A stretch of DNA of 25,291 nucleotides from Pseudomonadota bacterium (GTDB lineage Bacteria > Pseudomonadota > Alphaproteobacteria > Sphingomonadales > Sphingomonadaceae), in contig JAEXAW010000004.1 of NCBI GenBank assembly GCA_023458055.1, forward strand, positions 1-25,291, read 5' to 3'. The position numbers and the translations under genes were made by a program. Shown piece by piece: positions 11,801 to 17,711 of this stretch; position 1 is the first letter of the stretch; every line of letters starts with the position of its first letter. Under the pieces are notes generated by a model. The model searched no databases. It saw only the letters and a program-made list of their open reading frames with translations, and was not told the origin of the DNA.

Positions 11801-12088
11801 TTGCTCAAATAAATACGCCATCCCTGAAGTGTTTTTTGTCACATCACTTTCTGCAAAAGCACTTTCAGAAAATTTAATTTCCCCACCGTTGTTTGTTCCG
11901 AAATCCTGCATGTCTTTATCGTATTCGAATTTGATATTTCCGAATTGAGACAAAAACAAACGCCCCGCATTCGTCTCATACAAACGGTCTATTGCACTAA
12001 CAATCCTACCGGTTTGCCAAGCATTGAACGCAGTGCTTATCCGAAATCTCGACGCCCAAGGACGATTTATATTTTGATAAGATGACAA
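1..12088 (-). CDS. Giant mosaic RTX protein with N-terminal zincin-like domain, type I secretion substrate (3' end outside window)
   Basis: One minus-strand frame is open from 12088 to the window edge, about 4,029 codons, with no internal stop, so the gene is partial at its 3' end. The likely start is TTG at 12088, preceded by AGGTG and 7 nt after the stop of the upstream gene. Approximate layout: residues 1-200 carry HELAH (100-104) and an EE(156-157)...N164...R168 pattern, like zinc-metallopeptidase toxin domains; 530-585 are glycine-rich and hydrophobic; 920-985 and 1090-1135 resemble Calx-beta; from about 1145, GGxGxD nonapeptide arrays alternate with haemolysin-type calcium-binding-related domains (about 1335-1417, 1632-1702, 1998-2062, 2342-2380); 2670-2987 are cadherin-like with DPDG and DFE/DFD motifs; 3010 onward are six tandem RTX modules. 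RTX repeats bind calcium outside the cell and mark type I secretion substrates; the secretion signal should lie beyond the edge. Peptidase activity is inferred from motifs only. The first 300 codons are strikingly AT-rich. Confidence 0.9.
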   Translation of the reverse strand, partial: MSSYQNINRPWASRFRISTAFNAWQTGRIVSAIDRLYETNAGRLFLSQFGNIKFEYDKDMQDFGTNNGGEIKFSESAFAESDVTKNTSGMAYLFEQTFLHELAHSAIFDNNIYRNPYNSAINGLGNFLTGAAKSKNFSMETFKYIIDPLMNLVGNEEYSTLISNLMLRYAFGIEGSAQYHFGFKKTFGKNNYDYSKRPDDASSEQMALLTRVLNAKGGPGKQSSAEEVKKAIIETLRRAVDKNLLGRNQYDWYISKYNGKNNDLKNRNTSNKLSIPEFDENGNIISEKFYTLKDGKYEILYEVSYNYRRKSDGSLASDSEGNVLPPSSETLRQGKLTVLSTYREGTADVISNNILLNNGIPVDFSDAGGVLGSQLGYRISSGNAFVGVLSGAIFQTVGDNIGDVIDGILSGASVEKSVNHAFGKFAPELVENVRGAGIGAISTFIAAQLVNALHLEGFVGELLNSTGGAVIGQTLTNIINLSRGFKYAADGAALNAFSGVNPMMIAQAVGSFLGTKLAQEVKTFQSIGGQIGAAVGSSLAVTAGTQLMLTAGMIPGLLPVAVFAFVGFLVGGVLGSVFGGTPRSGADAQWDEKQQKFIVSNIYARKGGSKDAAQSIARAVAETFNGILATVGGTLLNPQLVQSGNYGMRKQDYVYRPYSTRDRDAITQRFSGKDKNAAAKLIGYGVYQGLTDPDFQIAGGDVYAKRALYKTFELGGHDPRNFDPSVIMGNLSAAQSYSAYLANSAVIGLLVAAQPDSVFAAETALNLARAVELGLTKRHRSDWFGGFSFLLREAQTQAGTVEFGFDYDAASGQVSRLIGIGDYVLGDTIDIAGQTTIEGGAANDVIDLRSASLANQIGYTVDGHLNNDIAVTGEDFTALAQSISFASGDLRRAVAVTLTADTLAEAAEQFIGKLGEAPNMAVMGGEARATIVDGTAATPTLMVGNSYAHEADGHIVFRLSLSKAATAAITVDLTLADGRAEGKGKDFGIEDQPGLEVSVDGVNWTAATSATFAVGQTELFVRTAVIADNVANPDYIAPSGNPVTGAAIPGNGQPEFLHVEGNERFSLKVKTQTGSAGFLANGADELTGTGTIVDGVGTEPLVWIDNVVVDEASGQAVFTVSRSRSGVAGAVEFSTADRRRLDIEVAATVDGGEGDDTIYASNLGDNIFGGAGNDTLYGGRLDDWLLGGDGNDQIDVGTLDQTALGGDGNYVNGGDGDDLIRGREGSDWLEGGDGVDIITGGEGDDILSGGAGNGDDLKGGAGDDQYLLRLGDGADRAEDQANNAPAAQPTGTQTPGSPNIADAISRRFFGISAGTVSRDWTGRNTPGLTKNGTLVGGADAISFGQGIDMGDIVLKRDPIDTNSLLVIVMQKNPATGVNEASGTQLLVKDWFSDPFKRVEYLRFADGNEVRIADVTSFVIGGSGNDVLIGTLGNDFVYGGDGDDRLFLLAGDDVGSGATGNDFLAGDSGKDMLFGGLGNDELMGGKGADAITGDGGNDDIYGGDDNDILSGGKGDDHIATGAGDDIIKYSRGDGADTVIDDFVDSWAVIWRANGTQIGSWQNGYSYDVATGEVKDPSGTVIRKNFGTWDKPDFQWIGRYDYDSLSQTLKRFVAPAAGTLASRDADASAAGDMIEFTPGILIQDIVFERHGDNLTLCIGNSQMDGSSSSAIADRITLSDWYAVPGAIERLAFYSTGILNIASLNMVAGSDGADTLVGTDGQWIEGNYYDPEMGGYPTSGYFEGGEDWITGGIGADTIQGLSGNDILNGGGGADRVEGGDGTDVLYGGGGDDLLIGGSGGDTLVGGSGSDTASYEGSAGVRANLTNARVNSGDAAGDSYDDIENLTGSSGADILEGDEGDNILDGAKGDDTLRGYAGDDIYLWDAASTNDHSGVDTIVEGAFAPIEVLTEAGTVNSGFIVTARRTDSHGGFFSKKKYDHLLTITYNGELIYSREILRVRDKNYTTNVADWPQDGWLAGFERTGIGAQVLRTALDPEHEGGDDRIETGQGIYLADLSFAFDGADLVITYRNNSASAIRIKNHSTLGGRVETLQLLDGLAINLGQLKLNANGGTEDDYVAGAATDDTLHGAGGDDVMFGGSGDDQLYGDDGDDTIEGGAGADHIDGGAHSPATGEGSSLTWGDTVRYAGSVQGVDVDLRRGENVAQHGGDAEGDTLVGVENIVGSDLAGDTLHGNDSDNRLFGMGGNDTLQGHGGNDVLDGDAGDDVLHGDAGEDNISGGLGNDQLFGGADKDLLVGGEGDDLLDAGDGNDTLIGGTGVDQLFGGAGDDDLQGDAGDDVLEAGDGNDKIYGASGNDSLKGGAGNDDYLFDRNSGQDLLVDSNGTNRLLFADDITLKQLWLTRNGNDLKISVIGGDTTLTVQGYFAAGGSQITSIVTGTHTLFLGTSDANAMITAMTAAGEIPAAMPASLNAVVERAWDEGEKAAPRAPVSTQTVNVLSNAVTLGSTNLVDLSAWPDTASLPSGSAIPANWQSGAAWDETHWIAGSGPDDSSVAIIEAGQSDADVDGGGALTNVIAADRAQSYAFTYYFRLTDIGKHDLVFGLNAGDNMLVADAASGTAANDPEFLRIAAADQAGRFQANRWYRVVGYVTAAGSRVADAATLGGIYDATTGDRVGALDHLFVWQQSATPASVASRFFVTNGESNQVYSTQFAQPSVQQVTALAGTVINAGTGVVDHDSAALTYALNPETMPRYGALELVDAATGQVRYTPHWGAHGADSFSIIARDGDGHQVAVPVRLNIAASGINLAPQVSAAGFTANHNENLGEGALIATLTATDPDGPSSELDYRFVGSAVTQMNGRYLTVSADGQYSLDRDTGELRLLVATTDFDTGANQFSYRVSITDRNSGPVSASVETTLNIALNNVNEAHTLNAATVSINELNVALGPYIPVPDAEGHSINLASIMLADPEGSNLRWRLAGGQNPGPWMLDADGVLYMLGATDFETTPSYTLVVEAIDDSTGLTRAATLTINLQDVADEVSATGAASPAGISSSLGRFLGRYLAGLQNIILSDGSTRTPLQLAGLFIERQLTNGNDIVYGSAFGDTIEASDGDDIFYTGIGNDNISGGLGDDVYRFEIGDGADTIYDSGGNGISGGVDHVRFGAGISAATVSVRQSADGNDYILTYGRAGDELTLRGALGQADAAIEAIEFADGSSWTADDVFQRSLMMNAGDNIFYGRDGDDGILGGTGNDILYGRGGNDFLQGQNGNDRIIGGAGNDGYYEDEGNDTYVWNIGDGVDTIYSSSHMGDAASADGIDILEFGPGITLADLQFSYILSYPDGPNMYDGIRVAIPGHAGAIDISEQLIARGEGMLNQIRFADGTTLSRQQFQNLVFAGFATNQDDLIYGSNSEGDTLVGNAGNDEIFGREGADKITGGSGNDHLRGGLGNDEYYIHAGDGSDIINDGIVGDQWTPSDELGGGNDRIVFGAGLTAAIAAVNFTPDGRSLVISFTNRAERITLLDVLVDEAHEIEQIIFPDATWSAATLLDRAYANNGGDNIFFGNFRDNVIHGGGGNDKIYGAAGNDTLRGQSGNDLLIGGVGNDLLHGGANDDTYVFNLGDGQDTIEDYWDGGYGFDVVKFGAGISPADVTVQQTATDIVLFVGSGGDRITLRYSLYDAWNHIEEVRFEDGTKWTDRELLRRSMLLNAGNDIFYGSVIDDLVTGGAGDDTLRARAGNDRLEGGTGNDLLHGGSGDDYYLFNLGDGQDTIEDIWSGDGGGFDTVLLGAGINASDVTVQQTANDLILLIGSNGDRITLRNTLLSGNNHIERVQFADGTRWSASEMVQRSLNPTANADTLYGGYYTRDTIFGGGGNDILQASAEDDVLLGGSGDDTLRGQAGNDRLEGGAGDDLLQGGSENDNYIFNIGDGHDTVEDYWSGNGGGFDIVWLGAGITTSDVTVLKTATDFILTIGSNGDQITLRNVLSNGNYLIEQIRFNDGTIWSHDDLRYRTGILTTPPAVNVISGTANGETINGTGASETILGGAGDDVIDARGGADRIIGGLGNDSITNGYGEGDDTFV

Positions 12089-12095
12089 ATCACAC

Positions 12096-12764
12096 CTACA
12101 TTATTTTTGTTAAACAAATATTCACAAGTTCATTCTCCGAAATATATTCTTTTCTATCGGAAGAATTAATAAGACAATACAAGTTTACCGACTTTTGATC
12201 TCTAAAAATCAGATAAACGTCTGCGTACGGATCGCTGCCCCCCAACGTCTCGCGAAAAAATTCAATCTCGTTTGGACCTATATCTACCGAAACGTCTTTG
12301 TTCCGACCTAAAATAACTCTATGAATATCTTCAAAATTATACACAGAAGAACAATTTTTGCTTTTAAAGTATTCCTCCAATAAATCTCGATAAGAAAGAG
12401 ATTCCATCAAGTTTAAATCTTTACCTTCGGCGCATCTGCGTAGCTTTGTCAATAATTCACTTCTATTAATATTCAATATATTTAATTTTACTTGAAATCC
12501 ATTTTCTAAATTATCAGAAAACCTCTCACAGATCGCTTTATATTTTATGTTTGATTGTCGAGTTTGGTTTTCTTCGATATAAACATCAAAGCCATTTTGG
12601 CTCTTTCGAGATGAATATTTGCATTTAACTATCTCTTCGCCTAAATACTGGGGAACGGTATCCGGAGATGAGATTTTTTCTTTTTGATTATATAGAAAAA
12701 AAACGGCAGCTAGCCCAGAAAGACAAAACAAACACAATGCCTTAGATGTTTTTGGAAGTTTCAT
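12096..12764 (-). CDS. 222-aa membrane-anchored protein of unknown function, candidate immunity or accessory protein
   Basis: I do not recognise this protein. It starts with ATG 3 nt after the hlyD stop and ends 7 nt before the giant RTX start, so it is co-transcribed with both. Residues 1-9 are basic and about 10-26 form a hydrophobic segment (ALCLFCLSGLAAVFFLY), consistent with an uncleaved signal anchor. There is no convincing lipobox. The remaining roughly 195 residues are polar and would face the periplasm; they hold several cysteines (in KCKY, ICER, RRCA, KNCS, LYCL, NICL) that could form disulfides. The gene is very AT-rich (a sampled line has 16 G+C in 60), like the 5' end of the neighbouring RTX gene and unlike hlyD. 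Position, export and shared composition suggest a cognate immunity protein for the N-terminal zincin-like domain. A secretion accessory role is the main alternative. The gene call is firm; the role is inference. Confidence 0.85.
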   Translation of the reverse strand: MKLPKTSKALCLFCLSGLAAVFFLYNQKEKISSPDTVPQYLGEEIVKCKYSSRKSQNGFDVYIEENQTRQSNIKYKAICERFSDNLENGFQVKLNILNINRSELLTKLRRCAEGKDLNLMESLSYRDLLEEYFKSKNCSSVYNFEDIHRVILGRNKDVSVDIGPNEIEFFRETLGGSDPYADVYLIFRDQKSVNLYCLINSSDRKEYISENELVNICLTKIM

Positions 12765-12767
12765 CGA

Positions 12768-14207
12768 CTAGCGCTCTCTCCCCGCCTCGTCTAGCGACTG
12801 GCTTATTGGCGACAATAGATACATAATTATCCGTCGTGCGCCAGTCTTAATTTCGGCTTGCACCGCGAGGCCGGGGCCGATGGGCTGTTCGACGCCGTTG
12901 ATGCGGATGGTGCGCTGATTAAGTTTGATCCGCGCCGCATAGACGAGACCCTGCTGGGTCGGGCGGCCATGCGCGTCCTTTTGCGGCGCGGCGTTCTGGC
13001 TCATGTCGATGGCATCGCGGCTGATCGTTTCAACCACCCCTTCGATCAGGCCATAGTCGGTGAACGGGAACGCTTCGAGCTTGACCCTGACCGGCTGACC
13101 GACGCGGATGAACCCGATGTCTTTATTCTGGATCATCGCCTCTACCGCGACCTCGGCATCGTCGGGGACGATCACCATGATCGGCTGGGCGGGCTGCACC
13201 ACGCCGCCGATGGTGTTGAGCGTGAGTTGCTGCACCGTGCCATCGACCGGCGAGCGCAGTTGCTGGAACTCGCGGCGGCGTGCGGCCTTGCGCAGTTCAT
13301 CGGCAGCGAGCGTGGATTTGTCGGTCGCCTCGGCAACCTGCGTCACCGCCTCGCGCCCGAAGGTGCCGCGCAATTTGGCGAGCTGTGCCTCGATATTGCC
13401 GATGGTCGCCCGGGCCCGCGCGGCATTGGCCTCCTGTACATCGATATTGCGCAGATGCTCGACCCGGGCTTGCTCATATTCAAGTACTTTCAGCTGCGAA
13501 TAATAGCCCTTGCTCGCCATCTCCTTGCGCGCGTCCATCTGCTTGTCGAGTAAGGGCAGCGTTTCGCGCAGCTTGGCGATCTCTGCGCGGGCGGCGGTGA
13601 GTTGCGCGTTCGCCTCGGCGCGGCTTTGCCTGAGCGCCGCCTGCTCGGCCTCATATTCGGCAATCGCGGTGCGGATATATTGCTGCTCGGTCGCTGCAAC
13701 GTCGGCAGGCGTTCCTGGCGGCGTCACAAAGACGGCCTGACGCCCAGCCAAATGCGCGAGCAGCGCATTATTACGCGCGCGGATGAGCTCGGCGGACAGT
13801 AATTGCTGGCTCGATTGCTCGACCTCGGCGCCGGTGATGGTGGGGTCAAGTTCGACCAGCAACTCGCCCGCCTTGACCCGCTGGCCATTCTTGACATGGA
13901 TGGCGCGGACCGAGCCGATCTCGATCGGCTGGATGAGCTTGCTATTGGCGGACGGAATGACCTTGCCCGAGGCAACCGCGACCACATCCACCTTGCCGAT
14001 AAAGGCCCAGACGAGCGCGATGGTGAACAGCGCGCACAGGCTGATGAGTAGCCAGCGCAGCCCCGGGCTCGGCGGCTTCTCCATAATCTCGAGCGCTGCG
14101 GGTAGAAACTCATGGTCACTGCGCGGCTTGGCGTTCTTGTCTGCCACATTTTGCAGCGCCCAGCTTTCCTTGAAGATGCGCCAATGCTTGCGCGCGGTAT
14201 CGAACAT
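12768..14207 (-). CDS. Type I secretion periplasmic adaptor, HlyD family
   Basis: This is the membrane fusion protein that links an inner-membrane ABC exporter to a TolC-type outer-membrane channel. The 479-residue product has a cytoplasmic N-terminus, one transmembrane segment at about residues 52-70, a first half of the biotinyl-lipoyl-like domain (GKVIPSANSKLIQPIEIGS, then VKNGQRVKAGELLVELDPT), a long alpha-helical coiled-coil hairpin at about 130-310 rich in Ala, Glu and Arg, the second lipoyl half (LRSPVDGTVQQL) and a beta-barrel domain near the C-terminus. I choose ATG at 14207 because it overlaps the hlyB stop as TGATG and gives the usual MFDTARKHW-like start; the frame could be opened 42 codons further upstream but that part lies within hlyB. 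It is GC-rich, and composition changes abruptly right after its stop codon. Confidence 0.95.
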   Translation of the reverse strand: MFDTARKHWRIFKESWALQNVADKNAKPRSDHEFLPAALEIMEKPPSPGLRWLLISLCALFTIALVWAFIGKVDVVAVASGKVIPSANSKLIQPIEIGSVRAIHVKNGQRVKAGELLVELDPTITGAEVEQSSQQLLSAELIRARNNALLAHLAGRQAVFVTPPGTPADVAATEQQYIRTAIAEYEAEQAALRQSRAEANAQLTAARAEIAKLRETLPLLDKQMDARKEMASKGYYSQLKVLEYEQARVEHLRNIDVQEANAARARATIGNIEAQLAKLRGTFGREAVTQVAEATDKSTLAADELRKAARRREFQQLRSPVDGTVQQLTLNTIGGVVQPAQPIMVIVPDDAEVAVEAMIQNKDIGFIRVGQPVRVKLEAFPFTDYGLIEGVVETISRDAIDMSQNAAPQKDAHGRPTQQGLVYAARIKLNQRTIRINGVEQPIGPGLAVQAEIKTGARRIIMYLLSPISQSLDEAGRER

Positions 14208-16375
14208 CACGCGCCCTTTACGCCCATTTGTTTGGTATAAAGCTGAGCATAGCGCCCGCCTGCTTTGACCAACGTTGCATGGTCGCCCATCTCGGTGACC
14301 TCGCCCGCTTCGACCGTCACGATACGATTGCAATCGCGCACGGCGGAGAGGCGATGCGCGATGATGATCACGGTGCGGCCTTGCGCGATACGATGGAGGT
14401 TGGCCTGGATGATCTCTTCGCTCTCGGCATCGAGCGCGCTGGTCGCCTCGTCCAATATGAGGATGCGCGGATTGCCAATCAGCGCGCGCGCAATCGCCAT
14501 GCGCTGGCGCTGGCCGCCGCTCAAATTGCCGCCGCGCTCCTCGATGATCGTATCATAGCCATGGGGCAGCTGAATGATAAACTCATGCGCGCCGGCCAGT
14601 TCGGCTGCGGCCATCACCTGTTCCATCGGCCGGGTCGGATCGGCGAGCGCGATATTCTCGCGCACCGAGCGGTTGAACAGGATATTCTCTTGCAGCACCA
14701 CGCCAATCTGCCGCCGCAACCATGCGGGATCAACCAGCGACAGGTCGACGCCATCGACCAGCACGCGACCTTGTTCCGGAACATATAAGCGCTGGACCAG
14801 CTTGGTAAGGGTCGATTTGCCCGACCCCGATGGGCCGACCACGCCGAGCATTTCGCCGGGCTCGATATCGAGGCTTACGCCGCGTAACGCCTCGGGCGCA
14901 TCGGGGCGATAACGGAAGCGGACCTTGTCAAACTCGATCCGTCCCTTGATCGGCGGGAGGCTTGCACGGTTGGGATTATGTTCAGGCTCGGCGGGCGCAT
15001 TGAGAACGTCGCCCAAGCGGTCGACCGAGATGCGCACCTGCTGGAAATCCTGCCACAATTGCGACAGACGCAGGATCGGCTGCGCGACGCGTCCCGCCAG
15101 CATGTTGAACGCGACCAGTGAGCCGACGCTCAGATCACCCGCGATCACGCTCTTCGCGCCGAAGTAGAGGATCGCCACGGTGGTGAGTTTGGAGACAATC
15201 TGAATGAGGTGGCTGCCCCAGGTCGCCAAGGTGGCTACCTTGAACCCGGTCTGAGTGTAGCCCGCAAACTGCTTCTCCCACCGGTCGCGCATCTGCGGTT
15301 CGACCGCCATCGCTTTCAAGGTGCCGATGCCGGTGACGCTTTCGACAAGGAAGCTCTGGTTCTCTGCGCCACGGCGGAACTTCTCTTCGAGCAATTCACG
15401 CAAGGGCGGCGAGATGAAGATTGAAATCAGCACATAAAGCGGGATCGACAGCGCAACGATCAGCGTCAGCATGGGCGAGTAAATATACATGACCGCGAAG
15501 AACACGATTGTGAAGAACAGGTCGATCACCACCGTCACCGCGTTCGATGTCAGAAATTCGCGGATACGTTCCAGTTCACGCACGCGCGCGACGCTATCAC
15601 CCACCCGGCGCGCTTCGAAGTAGGACAAAGGCAGGTTAAGCAAATGGCGAAACATGCGCGCCGAAAGCTCACTATCGACCCGGTTGGTCGTGTGCGCAAA
15701 CAACCAGTTGCGCAGACCCGACAGCACCGTTTCCCAGATCAGCACCACCGCCAAGCCAAAGGCGAGCACATCTAGCGTCGACATCGACTGGTGCACCAGC
15801 ACCTTGTCGATCACCAGCTGGAAGAAGATCGGCGAGACCAACCCCATCAATTGCAGGAAGAAGCTGCCAAGCAGGACATCGCGCAGCGAGGAGCGATAGC
15901 GCACCAGCGCCGGGATGAACCAGCTAATGTCAAACGGGCGTTGCTCACCCGCCATCATCTCGCGCGAGGTCAAAAGGAGGGCGCGACGACCGAAACGTTC
16001 ACCCGCATCTTCGCTCGACCAAACCTCAGGGCGTTCGGCATCGCCACGTTGGATCAGATAGCGCGGATTAAGGCTCTGATCTTCGATCTTAAGCAGAATC
16101 GCGCCCGATCCATCCTTAAGCTCAACAATGGCAGGCAACGGGATTTTATGCAGTTCGGCCGTATCAAACGGGCGGATCCGCGCAATCAGCTCCAGCCGTT
16201 TCGCAATCCGCGCCAGATCTTCGAGCGTATAAGGATCATTGCCCTTGCCGCGCTCATGGTCAATCTGCCCGGGATCAGCAGGCACCCCCAGAAACTTGGC
16301 AACAAGCACAAAACAGGCAAGCGTCGGATCGACAGCAGCGGCGTCAATGACGCCACTATCATAATCATTACTCAA
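14207..16375 (-). CDS. Type I secretion ABC exporter with degenerate C39-like domain, HlyB family
   Basis: This inner-membrane ATPase/permease exports the RTX substrate. The 722-residue layout matches HlyB-type proteins: a C39 peptidase-like domain (about 1-135), a transmembrane region of about six helices (about 155-440), and a nucleotide-binding domain with Walker A GPSGSGKST (514-522), Q-loop VLQEN, signature LSGGQ (618-622), Walker B ILILDE and H-loop histidine near 674. In the C39-like part the catalytic cysteine position reads DP (in DPTLAC) instead of DC, so it should bind but not cleave substrate, as in exporters of C-terminally signalled RTX proteins. The start is TTG, the only start codon after an in-frame stop, with AGGGGG about 9 nt upstream. 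It opens the operon hlyB-hlyD-orf222-rtx. An IS3-family element lies 136 bp upstream, so the promoter may be altered. Confidence 0.95.
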   Translation of the reverse strand: MSNDYDSGVIDAAAVDPTLACFVLVAKFLGVPADPGQIDHERGKGNDPYTLEDLARIAKRLELIARIRPFDTAELHKIPLPAIVELKDGSGAILLKIEDQSLNPRYLIQRGDAERPEVWSSEDAGERFGRRALLLTSREMMAGEQRPFDISWFIPALVRYRSSLRDVLLGSFFLQLMGLVSPIFFQLVIDKVLVHQSMSTLDVLAFGLAVVLIWETVLSGLRNWLFAHTTNRVDSELSARMFRHLLNLPLSYFEARRVGDSVARVRELERIREFLTSNAVTVVIDLFFTIVFFAVMYIYSPMLTLIVALSIPLYVLISIFISPPLRELLEEKFRRGAENQSFLVESVTGIGTLKAMAVEPQMRDRWEKQFAGYTQTGFKVATLATWGSHLIQIVSKLTTVAILYFGAKSVIAGDLSVGSLVAFNMLAGRVAQPILRLSQLWQDFQQVRISVDRLGDVLNAPAEPEHNPNRASLPPIKGRIEFDKVRFRYRPDAPEALRGVSLDIEPGEMLGVVGPSGSGKSTLTKLVQRLYVPEQGRVLVDGVDLSLVDPAWLRRQIGVVLQENILFNRSVRENIALADPTRPMEQVMAAAELAGAHEFIIQLPHGYDTIIEERGGNLSGGQRQRMAIARALIGNPRILILDEATSALDAESEEIIQANLHRIAQGRTVIIIAHRLSAVRDCNRIVTVEAGEVTEMGDHATLVKAGGRYAQLYTKQMGVKGA

Positions 16376-16511
16376 ACAGCCGATCCCCCTTACAGAGCCG
16401 GCAAGTTACCAGCGACTCTCGGCCCTGCCAATCCTCTTTGCGATGGGCTGACTCAGAGCAATCATTATGGCGTTACGCTTACGGCATCCAGCACAAGTTC
16501 GACGATCAACT

Positions 16512-16540
16512 TGGACTTGTAACGGTTTTGCGCCGGTCAC
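16512..16540 (+). repeat. Left terminal inverted repeat of the IS3-family element
   Basis: It begins TGGACTTGTAACGGTTTTG and continues with CGCCGGTCAC. It matches the reverse complement of 17712-17740 at 28 of 29 positions; position 20 is C here and T at the other end. Confidence 0.92.
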
Positions 16541-16576
16541 TTGAGAGTTAAATACGCGCACAAGGAGACTGGTGAG

Positions 16577-16849
16577 ATGATCAAGCATAGTGAAGAGTTC
16601 AAACGGGAGGCGGTTCGGATTGCGCTGAGCAGCGGGTTGCCGCGTGCGCAGGTTGCGGGGGATTTGGGGGTTGGCAAGTCGACGCTGGCGAAGTGGTTGG
16701 CCCAATACCGTCCTGCTGACCCGATGTTGGCGCCGCAAGCCGACCTTGCTTTGGAGAATGAACGTTTGCGCCTTGAGAACCGTATCCTGAAGGAGGAGAG
16801 GGATATCCTAAAAAAGGCCACGCAGTTCTTCGCCAGGGAGCGGCCATGA
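16577..16849 (+). CDS. IS3-family transposase OrfA
   Basis: This is the DNA-binding half of the IS3 transposase, 90 residues from ATG at 16577, preceded by AGGAG and GGTGAG. The frame is open to 16541 but that part lies at the inverted repeat. Residues 1-45 form a Transposase_8-type helix-turn-helix (EEFKREAVRIAL, then QVAGDLGVGKSTLAKWL); residues about 55-85 form a leucine-zipper-like helix with repeated NERLRLENRIL. The slippery heptamer A AAA AAG at 16810-16816 lies in frame near the end; a -1 shift there gives an open path into orfB. The TGA overlaps the orfB ATG as ATGA. Confidence 0.93.
   Translation: MIKHSEEFKREAVRIALSSGLPRAQVAGDLGVGKSTLAKWLAQYRPADPMLAPQADLALENERLRLENRILKEERDILKKATQFFARERP
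16810..16816 (+). promoter_or_regulatory. Programmed -1 ribosomal frameshift site
   Basis: The heptamer A AAA AAG is in the orfA frame (codons CTA AAA AAG). Shifting back one base leads into the orfB frame, which is open from here to the orfB ATG at 16846. This is the standard IS3-family way of making the OrfAB transposase. Confidence 0.85.
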
Positions 16850-17703
16850 GGTTCGCATTTATCGATGCCTGGCGGCACCGATGGCGTGTTGCGACCCTTT
16901 GCCGGGTCATGCGCGTCAGCGAACGTGGTTATCGTTCGTGGCGGACACGCCCGACCAGCACACGCGAGCGCACTGACATGGCCGTGCTGGCGCATATCCG
17001 CGAACAATATCGCCTGAGCCTTGGCAGCTACGGTCGCCCGAGAATGACGATGGAGTTGAAGGAAGCGGGGCTCGATGTTGGCGAGCGTCGCGTTGGCCGG
17101 TTGATGCGGCAGAACGGCATCAAGCCCGTTCGCACCCGCAAGCATAAGGTCACCACCGACAGCCATCACCATCTGGACGTAGCAGCCAACTGGCTGGATG
17201 GCGATTTTGTGGCTACCACGCCCAACCAGAAATGGGCTGGAGACATCACCTATGTCTGGACATCGGAAGGATGGCTCTACTTTGCCGTCGTTCTCGATCT
17301 ATACAGTCGCCGTGTTGTGGGCTGGGCCGCCAGCGACAGGATGAAGAAGGATCTGGCGATCCGGGCGCTGGACATGGCCGTGCGCCTTCGCAATCCGCCG
17401 CCGGGCTGCCTGTTCCACTCGGATCGTGGCAGCCAATATTGCTCCTATGCCTTTCAGAAGACGTTGCAGGCTCAGGGCCTGCGGCCATCGATGAGCGGCA
17501 AGGGCAATTGTTATGACAACGCAGCCGCCGAGACGTTCTTCAAAACGCTGAAAGCCGAACTGATCTGGCGGCAGACATGGCAAACACGGCGACAAGCTGA
17601 AACGGCGATCTTCCAATACATCAACGGGTTCTACAACAGCCGCAGGCGCCATTCCTATCTGGGCGGCATCAGCCCGTTGGCGTTCGAGGCCAAGGTGGCA
17701 TAA
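16846..17703 (+). CDS. IS3-family transposase OrfB (DDE integrase)
   Basis: This is the catalytic half of the IS3 transposase, 285 residues, probably made mainly as an OrfAB fusion through the -1 frameshift at 16810-16816. An N-terminal HTH_21-type region (about 40-95, SYGRPRMTMELK, RRVGRLMR) precedes an rve integrase core. The DDE triad is visible: D133 in WAGDITYV, D193 in FHSDRGSQY, and E229 in AAAETFFKTLK. The spacing of 35 residues between the second D and the E is typical of IS3. No frameshift or stop interrupts it, so the protein should be functional. Confidence 0.95.
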   Translation: MRFAFIDAWRHRWRVATLCRVMRVSERGYRSWRTRPTSTRERTDMAVLAHIREQYRLSLGSYGRPRMTMELKEAGLDVGERRVGRLMRQNGIKPVRTRKHKVTTDSHHHLDVAANWLDGDFVATTPNQKWAGDITYVWTSEGWLYFAVVLDLYSRRVVGWAASDRMKKDLAIRALDMAVRLRNPPPGCLFHSDRGSQYCSYAFQKTLQAQGLRPSMSGKGNCYDNAAAETFFKTLKAELIWRQTWQTRRQAETAIFQYINGFYNSRRRHSYLGGISPLAFEAKVA

Positions 17704-17711
17704 TGAGATCG

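Noticed and set aside
12858..13553. A 231-codon plus-strand open frame opposite hlyD
   Set aside because: It is a high-GC antisense shadow of a clearly recognisable HlyD-family gene.
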